From JAGNNV01 sp039932395 (GTDB taxonomy: Bacteria > Acidobacteriota > Vicinamibacteria > Fen-336 > JAGNNV01): a stretch of 32,409 nucleotides of DNA. Every line of letters begins with the position of its first letter. Position 1 is the first letter of the stretch. Shown one piece after another: positions 1-6,866 of this stretch. The translations under genes and the position numbers were made by a program. The notes under the pieces are model-generated. The model did not search any database, was not told where the DNA came from, and saw only the letters and a list, made by a program, of their open reading frames with translations. The stretch is from contig JBDTQB010000012.1 of NCBI GenBank assembly GCA_039932395.1, positions 1 to 32,409 on the forward strand. Reading direction: 5' to 3'.

Positions 1-1
1 G

Positions 2-130
2 ACTAAGGAACCAAACGATTCCGACGTTGACCGTCCAGTGGTGACGCAGGCGGCGCCCCCGTCGCAGCGAGCCCAATCGTCCCTGGAGCCGCGGCCCCCA
101 ACAACAATGCCAACGGCACTACGCGGCTAG
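2..130 (+). CDS. Possible 3' end of an upstream gene (partial)
   Basis: One plus-strand frame is open from position 2 to a TAG at 128-130 and would encode the last 42 residues of a protein that starts outside the window. The tail is rich in Pro, Gln, Ala and Thr and I recognise no domain. The other two plus frames have stops in the first 45 bases. A second frame is open from position 31 to a TAG near 159 and also looks Ala/Pro/Asn-rich, so even the frame is uncertain. The rest of the stretch up to 233 holds no gene I can support. Confidence 0.25.
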   Translation, partial: TKEPNDSDVDRPVVTQAAPPSQRAQSSLEPRPPTTMPTALRG

Positions 131-233
131 GAAGAGCAGATTTGTGTCCGTCGGCTTAGAAACGAAAACGGCCAAGTCACTTGTCAAAAAAGTGCGGCCG
201 ACTCATTTGCGTTTAACGGCTTTCTTCAGTGGC

Positions 234-1031
234 TTATTTCTGTCGAGTAGGAACCCAGGCGGTGGTCCGGCCGGCGACGGTGTCGTGAACGATGTCGTGG
301 CCTTCCAGCGTCTTCGATCCTTTGACCTTTCCCCACCGCCTATGGAAGAGCCAGGTGCCGGGAAACTTGTCGGAATCTGCGTCGACGGAAACCGCGCGAC
401 GGATCACGCGGAGCAGCGTGGTGCGCAATCGGGCGATCTCAGCCTTGGACAGATTCGCGGCGACCCGCTGTGGCGCGATGCCCGCCTGGTACAGGACTTC
501 ATCGGCGATCCAGTTGCCCACGCCCGCGAACGTCGATTGGTCGAGCAGAACCGCCTTGATCGGAGCCTTGCGCGCGCCAATCTCTACCGCGAGTTGGGCG
601 GCGGTGGGCAGCGCGAAGAAGGGATCGTGGCCCAGGCTTCTAAGCGGCGGTTCGTTTCTCGGGTCGTTCGCCAGCCTCAGCCGGCCAAAACGCCGCGCAT
701 CCGTGAACGCGAAGAGCTTTCCATTGTCCAGCAGGAGCTCCAGTTTGAGGAACCGAGGAGCGTCCGCCGCCTTCTCGTAGAACCGAAAACCGCCGGTCAT
801 TCCGAAGTGGAAGACTGGCCACGGCTTGCGATCGAGCTCGAACCAAAGGTGCTTGCCGAAGCGAGCGGTCCCTTTGACAACGGCGCCGCGCAAGGCCCTT
901 TCGACCTGGCGGGCCGTGACATCGACGAGCACGATCGAATCGTCGACGCATTTCGCCTGAACGACGCGTCGTCCCGTCAGGTGTTGAGCCGCGGCTTTGC
1001 GCGCGGCTTCGACCTCAGGAAGCTCGGGCAA
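234..1031 (-). CDS. mutM: Formamidopyrimidine-DNA glycosylase (Fpg/Nei family) with a zincless finger
   Basis: This is a bifunctional DNA glycosylase/AP lyase of base-excision repair, expected to remove oxidised purines such as 8-oxoguanine. The N-terminus is the family signature MPELPEVE, with the catalytic Pro2 and Glu3; a conserved Lys lies in the segment GKHLWFEL. The length of 265 residues is normal. The start is a TTG directly abutting the TAG of the upstream gene; the invariant MPELPE leaves no other choice. The usual C-terminal four-cysteine zinc finger is absent: the end reads GRTTAWVPTRQK with no Cys, which matches the zincless finger of plant Fpg and NEIL1-type enzymes and keeps the finger Arg. 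It is translationally coupled to the secreted protein upstream. The family is certain; substrate preference is not. Confidence 0.93.
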   Translation of the reverse strand: MPELPEVEAARKAAAQHLTGRRVVQAKCVDDSIVLVDVTARQVERALRGAVVKGTARFGKHLWFELDRKPWPVFHFGMTGGFRFYEKAADAPRFLKLELLLDNGKLFAFTDARRFGRLRLANDPRNEPPLRSLGHDPFFALPTAAQLAVEIGARKAPIKAVLLDQSTFAGVGNWIADEVLYQAGIAPQRVAANLSKAEIARLRTTLLRVIRRAVSVDADSDKFPGTWLFHRRWGKVKGSKTLEGHDIVHDTVAGRTTAWVPTRQK

Positions 1032-1568
1032 CTAGTCGACGCGCAGGCTCTTGAGGAAGGCTTGGATCGAGGCATCCCACTTCGCGACGGTCTTGGCGGG
1101 TCCGACGACCTTCACGTAGTACGGACCACCCGAGCCTTCGACTACCGCTGCGATGAGCTTGAAGTCGGGCTTGTTGTAGCGCTCCGCGGAACCCGGTGTC
1201 TTTTCGGCGATGTACGTTCCACTCAGATCGACAACCGTGAGCGCGAGGTCTTTCACCTTCATGGTCGAAGTCTTCGCGACGTCCTTCGAAGCCTTTCCAT
1301 CGGTCTGCGTCATCTGGCCGACCCAGCGATCCAGGTTCGCCTGCACGCCGCCGCCCGCCTGCGCGCCGAAGTGATAGATGGTGAGGGTCGCGTCTTCGCT
1401 GTCGCCGTCGACCTTGGGCAACACAAAGTCGGCGAGGCGCATCGCGGACGAAGGAGTCTTGCTCGTCCAGCCGGCCGGAGCGTCGTACTTAAGCGGAGTG
1501 GCGGCGCCGGGCGTTCCGTGGCCCTGAGCGACGAGAACAAACGCGGAGATGACCAGTGTTGAAAACAT
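1032..1568 (-). CDS. Secreted protein of unknown function
   Basis: A protein of about 178 residues with an N-terminal signal peptide (hydrophobic stretch MFSTLVISAFVLVAQG) followed by a soluble domain that begins LKYDAPAGW. I chose ATG at 1568 over a TTG two codons upstream. The mature part alternates beta-type segments with a helical C-terminus (AKWDASIQAFLKSL), resembling small exported proteins of unknown function found in Acidobacteriota and Planctomycetota. No catalytic motif or cysteine pattern is visible. Its stop codon touches the start of mutM, so the two are co-transcribed, though no functional link is evident. Confidence 0.7.
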   Translation of the reverse strand: MFSTLVISAFVLVAQGHGTPGAATPLKYDAPAGWTSKTPSSAMRLADFVLPKVDGDSEDATLTIYHFGAQAGGGVQANLDRWVGQMTQTDGKASKDVAKTSTMKVKDLALTVVDLSGTYIAEKTPGSAERYNKPDFKLIAAVVEGSGGPYYVKVVGPAKTVAKWDASIQAFLKSLRVD

Positions 1569-1648
1569 GGTCAATTCTAGTCACTCCGACCTGGTGGAGG
1601 CTGGAGCCGGACCTTCAGGGCCGGCCCCGACCTCTTCGACCGAGAGAG

Positions 1649-2497
1649 TTAGAAAGCCGAGACGTTGTCGCGCACGAACTGCTCGAAGGTTCCAGGCTCG
1701 CGACCGGTCACGTCCTTGATGGCGCTCGACACAATCGACGCGGCACCCGTTCGGTAGTGCCGATTCAGATCAACGAGCCCCTCGGCGTACCACTCGGACA
1801 AGCCGGCGGCCAGCATTCCCGCTTTTGCGGCTTCGTCTGGAACCGCGACATATGAGATTTTCCGGCCCACGATGCGGCTCAGGATGTCGGCCGCTTCCGT
1901 GTACGTGAAAGCGACGGGACCGGTGAGGTCGTAGGCCTTGCCGTCGTGACCTGTTTCCGTCAACGCCTTCGCGGCGACACGAGCAATGTCGCGCACGTCG
2001 ACGTGGCTGATCTTCGCATCGGCCGCCGGCTGGTAGAAGGCGCTCTGGGACTTGATCGTGGGCATGAGGTTCACGAAGTTCTGCATGAAGCCGTTGGGAC
2101 GCAGGAAGGTCCAGGCGAGGCCCGACGCCTGAATCTCCTTCTCGACGATGCTGTGCATCGTACCGAGGGTGTAGTTCTCAGCCGCCGCGCCGATTACCGA
2201 CAACTTGACGATCTTCTTGACTCCCGCAGCCTTCGCGGCGCGCACCACGTTGAGTTCCCGCTCCGCCTGGCCTTCTCCGCCGGATCCGAGAAGGAAGAGG
2301 GTATCGACGCCGGCCAGTGCCGGCTTGAGCGTCTCGGGCCGTGCGAAGTCCAGTTCGACTGCATCCTTCCCCGCGGCCTTCGCCTTCACCACCTTGTCGG
2401 CGGAGTGATAGGCGAGGCGGACCTCGACCTTCTTATCCGCGAGTTCATTCAGAAGGGCCGTGCCGATGGTACCGCCCGCTCCAGTGATCAGAATCAT
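1649..2497 (-). CDS. qorB: NmrA/QOR2-type NAD(P)H-dependent quinone oxidoreductase
   Basis: A member of the atypical short-chain dehydrogenase (NmrA/HSCARG/QOR2) family, 282 residues. The Rossmann nucleotide-binding motif is at the N-terminus (ITGAGGTIG), followed by a long NmrA-type body with conserved TFLRPNGFMQN near the middle. Relatives such as E. coli YtfG reduce quinones with NADPH. Two start codons are possible at 2503 and 2497. The AGGAG at 2506-2510 is only 2 bases from the first but 8 from the second, so 2497 is preferred. It is divergent from an HxlR-family regulator, the same arrangement as E. coli ytfG/ytfH and the qor2/qorR pair of Corynebacterium. Promoter and operator are listed separately. 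Confidence 0.85.
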   Translation of the reverse strand: MILITGAGGTIGTALLNELADKKVEVRLAYHSADKVVKAKAAGKDAVELDFARPETLKPALAGVDTLFLLGSGGEGQAERELNVVRAAKAAGVKKIVKLSVIGAAAENYTLGTMHSIVEKEIQASGLAWTFLRPNGFMQNFVNLMPTIKSQSAFYQPAADAKISHVDVRDIARVAAKALTETGHDGKAYDLTGPVAFTYTEAADILSRIVGRKISYVAVPDEAAKAGMLAAGLSEWYAEGLVDLNRHYRTGAASIVSSAIKDVTGREPGTFEQFVRDNVSAF

Positions 2498-2504
2498 TTT
2501 CATA

Positions 2505-2510
2505 TCTCCT
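2505..2510 (-). promoter_or_regulatory. Ribosome binding site deciding the qorB start
   Basis: On the minus strand the sequence reads AGGAGA. It lies 2 bases before ATG 2503 and 8 bases before ATG 2497, so initiation at 2497 is favoured. Confidence 0.6.
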
Positions 2511-2529
2511 TGGTTGTTGGTTCGCTGGT

Positions 2530-2558
2530 ACTATCGCTCTTTAGGATCTTTTTGTGAA
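2530..2558 (-). promoter_or_regulatory. Sigma70-type promoter for qorB
   Basis: On the minus strand there is TTCACA (2553-2558), a 17-base spacer, and GATAGT (2530-2535). The -35 box matches consensus at 5 of 6 positions and the -10 box at 4 of 6. It sits 33 bases before the qorB start, with the ribosome binding site in between. The -35 box overlaps the palindromic operator. Confidence 0.5.
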
Positions 2559-2587
2559 GTACGTACTTCTTGGTGTTGTACCTACTT
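2556..2587. promoter_or_regulatory. Putative HxlR/QorR operator: palindrome plus a repeated half
   Basis: A perfect 14-bp palindrome, GAAGTACGTACTTC, lies at 2556-2569. Within it, GTACGTACTT (2559-2568) is repeated as GTACCTACTT at 2578-2587, 19 bp away, so both copies face nearly the same side of the helix. The palindrome overlaps the qorB -35 box and the second copy is just upstream of qorR. HxlR regulators bind as dimers to palindromes between divergent genes, so repression of qorB and autoregulation are the expected effects. The site assignment is inference. Confidence 0.55.
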
Positions 2588-2597
2588 TTGGGTGCCT

Positions 2598-3026
2598 ATG
2601 AAACCGCAAGCCTGTGACGTCTTCAACTCTCAGTGCCCGTCTCGACAGGTGCTGGATCGCATCGCCGACCGCTGGACGGCGCTCATCATTCTGGCGCTTT
2701 CAGAAAAGACCATGCGCTACGGGGAACTTCAGCGTCGGATCGACGGCGTGTCGCAGAAGATGCTCACTCAGACCGTGCGCAGCCTGGAGCGCGACGGAAT
2801 GGTGGTCAGGAAGATCCATGCGGTGATTCCGCCCATGGTCGAGTACTCGCTGACGCCGCTCGGACGCTCACTCATCAAACCGCTCGATGCCGTGCGCCTG
2901 TGGGCCGAGAGCCATCTTCCTGAGCTGCTGGCCGCTCGAAAGAAAAGTGCTTCGAAAATGGGTCCCGACCCGATTCTTCAGCTCACCGCGCGAAGTGTGG
3001 TTGAGTCAGCCCGCGCTCCTTCGTAG
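2598..3026 (+). CDS. qorR: HxlR-family transcriptional regulator, QorR-like
   Basis: A 142-residue winged-helix regulator of the HxlR family. The start is ATG 2598; an open frame runs further upstream but carries no family sequence and crosses the operator. The N-terminus has Cys6 and Cys13, the latter in the segment QCPSRQVLDRIADRW. A cysteine at this place is the redox sensor in QorR-type members (known from the family). The winged helix follows (MRYGELQRRIDGVSQKMLTQ), then the wing and a C-terminal dimerisation helix. It is divergent from qorB, which it probably represses until the cysteine is oxidised by quinones or diamide-like stress. Its last 49 bp overlap the convergent gene 2978-3721. 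No strong ribosome binding site is visible. Confidence 0.85.
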   Translation: MKPQACDVFNSQCPSRQVLDRIADRWTALIILALSEKTMRYGELQRRIDGVSQKMLTQTVRSLERDGMVVRKIHAVIPPMVEYSLTPLGRSLIKPLDAVRLWAESHLPELLAARKKSASKMGPDPILQLTARSVVESARAPS

Positions 3027-3721
3027 CTGCGATAGAGCAATGCCGCGGCGGCGGCGCCGAGAAGGTGCCACACCGCGTGTCCCTGGAGAAGGCTGTCGGG
3101 CGCGCAGGTCCACCGAAGGAGATCCACGGTCCAGATGGCGAAAGCGACCGCCATCGTGGCCGCCGATCTGATCAGCCAGATTCTTCCCGACCTCGAAGCC
3201 TTCCACTCAACGACGAGGGCCGAGATCAGCAGGACCGCAAAGGCCACGCGGCGAAGAGACGGAAGCGCCACCTGAGCCAGCATCAGCCCGGCGTTGATGG
3301 TGACGAAGAGCGCCACGGTCGTGGGCGGCCGCAGCTTCCATCTCGGTCCCAGTCGGTGGAGCAGGATGAAGGTCGCCATGAAGTACATGCCCGAGACGTC
3401 CACCACCTGTCCAACGAAGCTCAAAGACGCGTGGTAGAAGGCGCTGCCAAATCCGATCGCGAGCAGGGATCCAACGAAGAGAGTCGTGTCCGCTTGCGTC
3501 CATGGCCGCACGCCCGGACCGCGAGTGCCGCGCAGGCGGGACAAGACCCACACGCCCACCAGAACGAACGCAAATGAACTCCAGGTGTTCGCGGGCTGAC
3601 GAATCAGCCCATCGCCAACCGCCTCGCAAAAGCAGTTCGAGGGGAGGCAGGTCGCGGGTCGCCAGATCGACCAGGGAGCGGTAAAGAGGCCAAGAACAGC
3701 GAGTCGCACGGTAAGAACCAT
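2978..3721 (-). CDS. CREST-superfamily (alkaline ceramidase-like) membrane hydrolase
   Basis: A 247-residue polytopic membrane protein (about seven hydrophobic segments) of the alkaline ceramidase/PAQR/Per1 superfamily. The three superfamily motifs are present in order: S93-x3-H97 (SAFYH), D108 (VVDVSG) and H215-x3-H219 (HAVWH), which bind zinc in eukaryotic alkaline ceramidases. An early FCEA/RQPANTWSSF segment also matches that family. ATG 3721 is preferred to a TTG five codons upstream; the ribosome binding site is weak. The likely reaction is amide hydrolysis of a ceramide-like lipid in the membrane, but bacterial members are uncharacterised and the substrate is inferred. Its 3' end overlaps qorR by 49 bp. 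Confidence 0.82.
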   Translation of the reverse strand: MVLTVRLAVLGLFTAPWSIWRPATCLPSNCFCEAVGDGLIRQPANTWSSFAFVLVGVWVLSRLRGTRGPGVRPWTQADTTLFVGSLLAIGFGSAFYHASLSFVGQVVDVSGMYFMATFILLHRLGPRWKLRPPTTVALFVTINAGLMLAQVALPSLRRVAFAVLLISALVVEWKASRSGRIWLIRSAATMAVAFAIWTVDLLRWTCAPDSLLQGHAVWHLLGAAAAALLYRSYEGARADSTTLRAVS

Positions 3722-3764
3722 AGTCTTCGCCGGCAAGGTCGCTCGTTCGTCGAATTTGAATACG

Positions 3765-3779
3765 TCCGAAAGTGTCGGA
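3765..3779. promoter_or_regulatory. 15-bp inverted repeat upstream of the ADOP gene
   Basis: TCCGA-AAGTG-TCGGA, a perfect 5-bp inverted repeat with a 5-bp spacer, lies between the divergent ceramidase-like and ADOP genes. On the other strand it matches the element at 9664-9678 at 14 of 15 positions, so both may be sites for the same regulator. Confidence 0.4.
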
Positions 3780-3858
3780 AGAAGGTCATTGGAGACATCA
3801 CGGGATCGCCCTAAGTTGAGGATGCTGTTCGCTTCAGGAATGGCGGGAGATCACGAAC

Positions 3859-6300
3859 ATGGACCAACTACTGAAAGACATTCGCTACGGGATTCGCACC
3901 CTGTTGAAGGCGAAAGGCTTCGCCTTCGCCACCATCATGACGTTGGGCCTCGGGATCGGAGCCAACACCGCGATCTTCAGCCTCATCAGTGGCGTCCTGC
4001 TCAAGCCGCTGCCCTACGCGAACGCCGATCGGCTGGTGCTGGTCCGGCAATCGGCTCCAGCCGCGGGTCGGGCGAATTCCGGCGTTTCCGTCAAGGAGCT
4101 CTACGACTATCGGGAGCAAGCGAAAGAGTTCGACGAACTGGTTGAGTATCACCAGATGTCGTTCGACCTCCTGAAACGCGGCGAGCCGGACCGCGTCAGC
4201 ACCGGTGTGGTCTCTCACAACTTCTTCGATGTGCTGGGCATTCAGCCGATCCTCGGCCGGGCTTTTTTGAAAGAGGACGACCTCCCCGGCGCCGAAGCGG
4301 TTCTGGTCTTGAGCTATTCGTACTGGCAGTCGAAGTTCGGGGGCGACCGCAACATCGTGAATCAGGTCTTTCAGATGAACGACCGCCCGCACCGTGTGGT
4401 CGGAGTGCTCCCCAACGTCCCGCACTATCCGAATGAGAACGATGTCTACATGTCAGTCTCCGCCTGTCCGTTTCGCGCGCGGGCGGAAGGACAGATGCAC
4501 CAGAACCGCCGTGCTTTCTCCATCCTCAATGTCTTTGGCCGCCTGAAGCCTGGGGTCACGCGCGAAGCGGCGGCGGCGTCCGTCGGCACAATCTGCAGCC
4601 GCTTCACCCGCGACAACCCTGGCGCGTACCCGGCCGGCTCGGGCTTCATGGCGGACGCGTTGGATGTGCGGGAGCAATTGACGGCACAGGCCCGGCCGAT
4701 GCTGCTCATCCTTCTCGGAACCACCGGCCTCATCCTGCTGATCGCCTGCGCCAATGTCGCCAATCTCACTTTGGCCCGCGTGTTGAGACGTGACCGCGAG
4801 ATGGCGGTGCGCGGCGCGCTTGGCGCCGACCGCGCACGACTCATCCGACAACTCCTGACGGAGAGTTCTCTTCTCTCGGTCGCGGGCGGCGTGGTCGGTT
4901 TGGCCTTCGCGGTCTCGACGATGGGCGTTCTGACCCGCTTCGTCGCGCTCTTCACCGTTCGGACGAGCGAAATTGGCGTGGACTGGCGCGTCTTGGGATT
5001 CACACTGGTGGTCTCGGTGGCCACCGGCCTTTTCTTCGGGGTGGTTCCGGCTCTCGCCTCGCAGGTGGATCTGGTGAGCGCCATGAAACAGGGGGGCAGG
5101 GGCGCGGGCGAAAAAACCGGACGACAAAGGCTGACGAGTGGACTGATCGTGGCGCAGGTCGCGATCTCCGTCATCCTTCTGACCGGCGCGGGCGTGATGC
5201 TCACGAGCTTCTACCGCCTGCAGACGGTCGATGCCGGATACCGCGCCGACAAAGTCATGTCGGCCGAAGTCTTCGGAAATTTCTCGCGCTACCCCGACGC
5301 CGCGTCGCAGCTGCGCCTGTATCTGCCCTTGCTGGAACGTCTCCAGGGATCACCCGGCGTCGTCTCGGCCGCGATCACCAACGCGGTTCCGTTGAGCACG
5401 CTTCAGCCCGGCAACATTCCCATCCAGATCGAAGGCAGCGTGATCGACAATCCGGACAAGCGACCGACGGTGGATGCGCGGATCGTCTCGCCCGACTATT
5501 TCAAGACGCTCGGCGTCCCCTTGATTCAGGGACGGACGTTCACCGAGACCGATGACGCGGGCACTCCGGAGGTGGTCGTGATCAACAAATCCATGATGCG
5601 TTACTGGGACTCGAAAGACCCGATCGGATCGCGGATCTCGGCGGACAACGGACAAACATGGCTCACCGTGGTTGGCGTCGTAGGCGACGTCAAACAGTTC
5701 GGTCTCGAACGCGACGCTCTGGCGCAGGCCTACACCCCGCTTCGTCAGATGGCTCAGGGACTCGCGGGTCGTGTTCTCGTCCGAACCAACGGAGACACCG
5801 TGGCCGCCGCACGGGTTATCAGAGACGCGGTGCGATCGATCGACCCCGACCTTCCCATCGCGAATGTCCGTACCCTGGACGAACTCCGCAGCAACTCCCT
5901 TGCGACGCCGCGTCTGACCGCGATGCTTCTGGTCCTCTTCGGAGCACTCGCCCTCGTGGTCACCATGGCGGGGCTCGCGGGTGTGATCGGGACGTCGGTC
6001 TCGCAGCGAACCCAGGAATTCGGACTGCGGATGGCCCTCGGTGGGACGCGCGAAAGTGTTCTGAACATGGTCATGCGGCAGGGACTTCGGCTGGTGGTTG
6101 GAGGCTTGGTGATCGGCGCGGTCGCGTCGTATGGATTCACGGGCCTGCTCTCAAAGTATCTCTACAAGACGAGCGCCACGGATCCCGTCGCCCTGACCGC
6201 GGTCTTTCTGACGTTCCTGCTTGCCGGGGGGCTCGCGTGCCTCGGGCCCGCTCTGCGAGCCACCGCCGTCGATCCGTTGGTGGCCCTTCGACGCGACTGA
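3859..6300 (+). CDS. ADOP-family ABC transporter permease (MacB/FtsX type, duplicated)
   Basis: An 813-residue permease with two MacB_PCD-FtsX units in tandem. The first membrane helix is near residues 21-45, then a periplasmic domain, then an FtsX domain from about residue 275 (ILLIACANVANLTLARVLRR; MAVRGALGADRARLIRQLL). The second unit begins near residue 425 (VAQVAISVILLTGAGVMLTSF) with a second FtsX domain from about 690 to the end (EFGLRMALGGTRESVLNMV). A GGGAG lies 9 bases before the start. This is the layout of the acidobacterial duplicated orphan permeases. No ATP-binding subunit is nearby, as is typical. MacB-type systems drive periplasmic export or mechanotransmission; the substrate here is unknown. 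Confidence 0.92.
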   Translation: MDQLLKDIRYGIRTLLKAKGFAFATIMTLGLGIGANTAIFSLISGVLLKPLPYANADRLVLVRQSAPAAGRANSGVSVKELYDYREQAKEFDELVEYHQMSFDLLKRGEPDRVSTGVVSHNFFDVLGIQPILGRAFLKEDDLPGAEAVLVLSYSYWQSKFGGDRNIVNQVFQMNDRPHRVVGVLPNVPHYPNENDVYMSVSACPFRARAEGQMHQNRRAFSILNVFGRLKPGVTREAAAASVGTICSRFTRDNPGAYPAGSGFMADALDVREQLTAQARPMLLILLGTTGLILLIACANVANLTLARVLRRDREMAVRGALGADRARLIRQLLTESSLLSVAGGVVGLAFAVSTMGVLTRFVALFTVRTSEIGVDWRVLGFTLVVSVATGLFFGVVPALASQVDLVSAMKQGGRGAGEKTGRQRLTSGLIVAQVAISVILLTGAGVMLTSFYRLQTVDAGYRADKVMSAEVFGNFSRYPDAASQLRLYLPLLERLQGSPGVVSAAITNAVPLSTLQPGNIPIQIEGSVIDNPDKRPTVDARIVSPDYFKTLGVPLIQGRTFTETDDAGTPEVVVINKSMMRYWDSKDPIGSRISADNGQTWLTVVGVVGDVKQFGLERDALAQAYTPLRQMAQGLAGRVLVRTNGDTVAAARVIRDAVRSIDPDLPIANVRTLDELRSNSLATPRLTAMLLVLFGALALVVTMAGLAGVIGTSVSQRTQEFGLRMALGGTRESVLNMVMRQGLRLVVGGLVIGAVASYGFTGLLSKYLYKTSATDPVALTAVFLTFLLAGGLACLGPALRATAVDPLVALRRD

Positions 6301-6311
6301 CAATCTTCAGC

Positions 6312-6866
6312 CTAACGAAGCGCCGGGAACTTCAAGAGTTTTCTCTGGAGCGATCGTCGGTGAACGCCGAGCCGGCGTGCGGCCTCTGAGACGTTCCCGT
6401 CGGCATCCGCGAGAACGCGGTGGATGTGCTCCCACTCGACCCGAGCGAGCGACGGCGTTTGGGTCACGGGTTCGAGCGACCTTGGCCGATCAGACGAGCC
6501 TTCAAGCGCAGCCACGATGCGATCCACATCGACCGGCTTCGTCAGATAGTCGCGCGCTCCGCGACGCACGGCTTCGAGTGCCGTGGCGATGCTTCCGTAG
6601 CCGGTCAGGACCAGAATCTCGGTCGAAGGATCCATCTCTTTCAGTGCACTCACCACCTCAAGGCCGGATGCGCCGGGCATCCTGAGATCCACGATCGCCC
6701 TCTCCGGCGTGTCGTGCCGCGCAAGCTCGATCGCCGATGCCGCATCCGTTGCCTCACGCACTTCATAGCCACGTTGACGAAGCGCCGCCGCCAGACGCCC
6801 ACGAAAGATCACATCGTCGTCGATGACCAGGAGAGAGAGCGGAGTTTCCGGGTGATGCGAAGTCAT
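6312..6866 (-). CDS. regA: RegA/PrrA/ActR-type response regulator
   Basis: A 184-residue response regulator with an N-terminal receiver and a C-terminal Fis-type helix-turn-helix. The receiver has the acidic pocket D16-D17, phosphoacceptor D60 (AIVDLRMPG), T88 and K110. The C-terminal helix-turn-helix (GNVSEAARRLGVHRRSLQRKLLK) matches the global redox regulators RegA, PrrA and ActR; the length also fits. It overlaps the kinase gene by 4 bp (ATGA) and is the last gene of the redox operon. In proteobacteria this family controls respiration, oxidases and carbon fixation; targets here are unknown, but the operon itself is an obvious candidate. Confidence 0.92.
   Translation of the reverse strand: MTSHHPETPLSLLVIDDDVIFRGRLAAALRQRGYEVREATDAASAIELARHDTPERAIVDLRMPGASGLEVVSALKEMDPSTEILVLTGYGSIATALEAVRRGARDYLTKPVDVDRIVAALEGSSDRPRSLEPVTQTPSLARVEWEHIHRVLADADGNVSEAARRLGVHRRSLQRKLLKFPALR

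Noticed and set aside
169..200. Hairpin CGGCC...CACTT/AAGTG...GGCCG downstream of mutM
   Set aside because: Stem has unequal bulges and no T-run; not convincing as a terminator.
144..1562. 472-codon plus-strand open frame across mutM and the secreted protein gene
   Set aside because: It is antisense to two well supported genes, is rich in Arg and Gly as expected from GC-rich shadow frames, and has no recognisable domain.
3789..3817. TTGGAG-N17-TAAGTT as ADOP promoter
   Set aside because: Only three of six consensus bases in each box, although spacing is ideal.
4446..5204. 252-codon minus-strand open frame inside the ADOP gene
   Set aside because: Composition is Arg/Thr/Ala-rich and it mirrors a conserved permease sequence.
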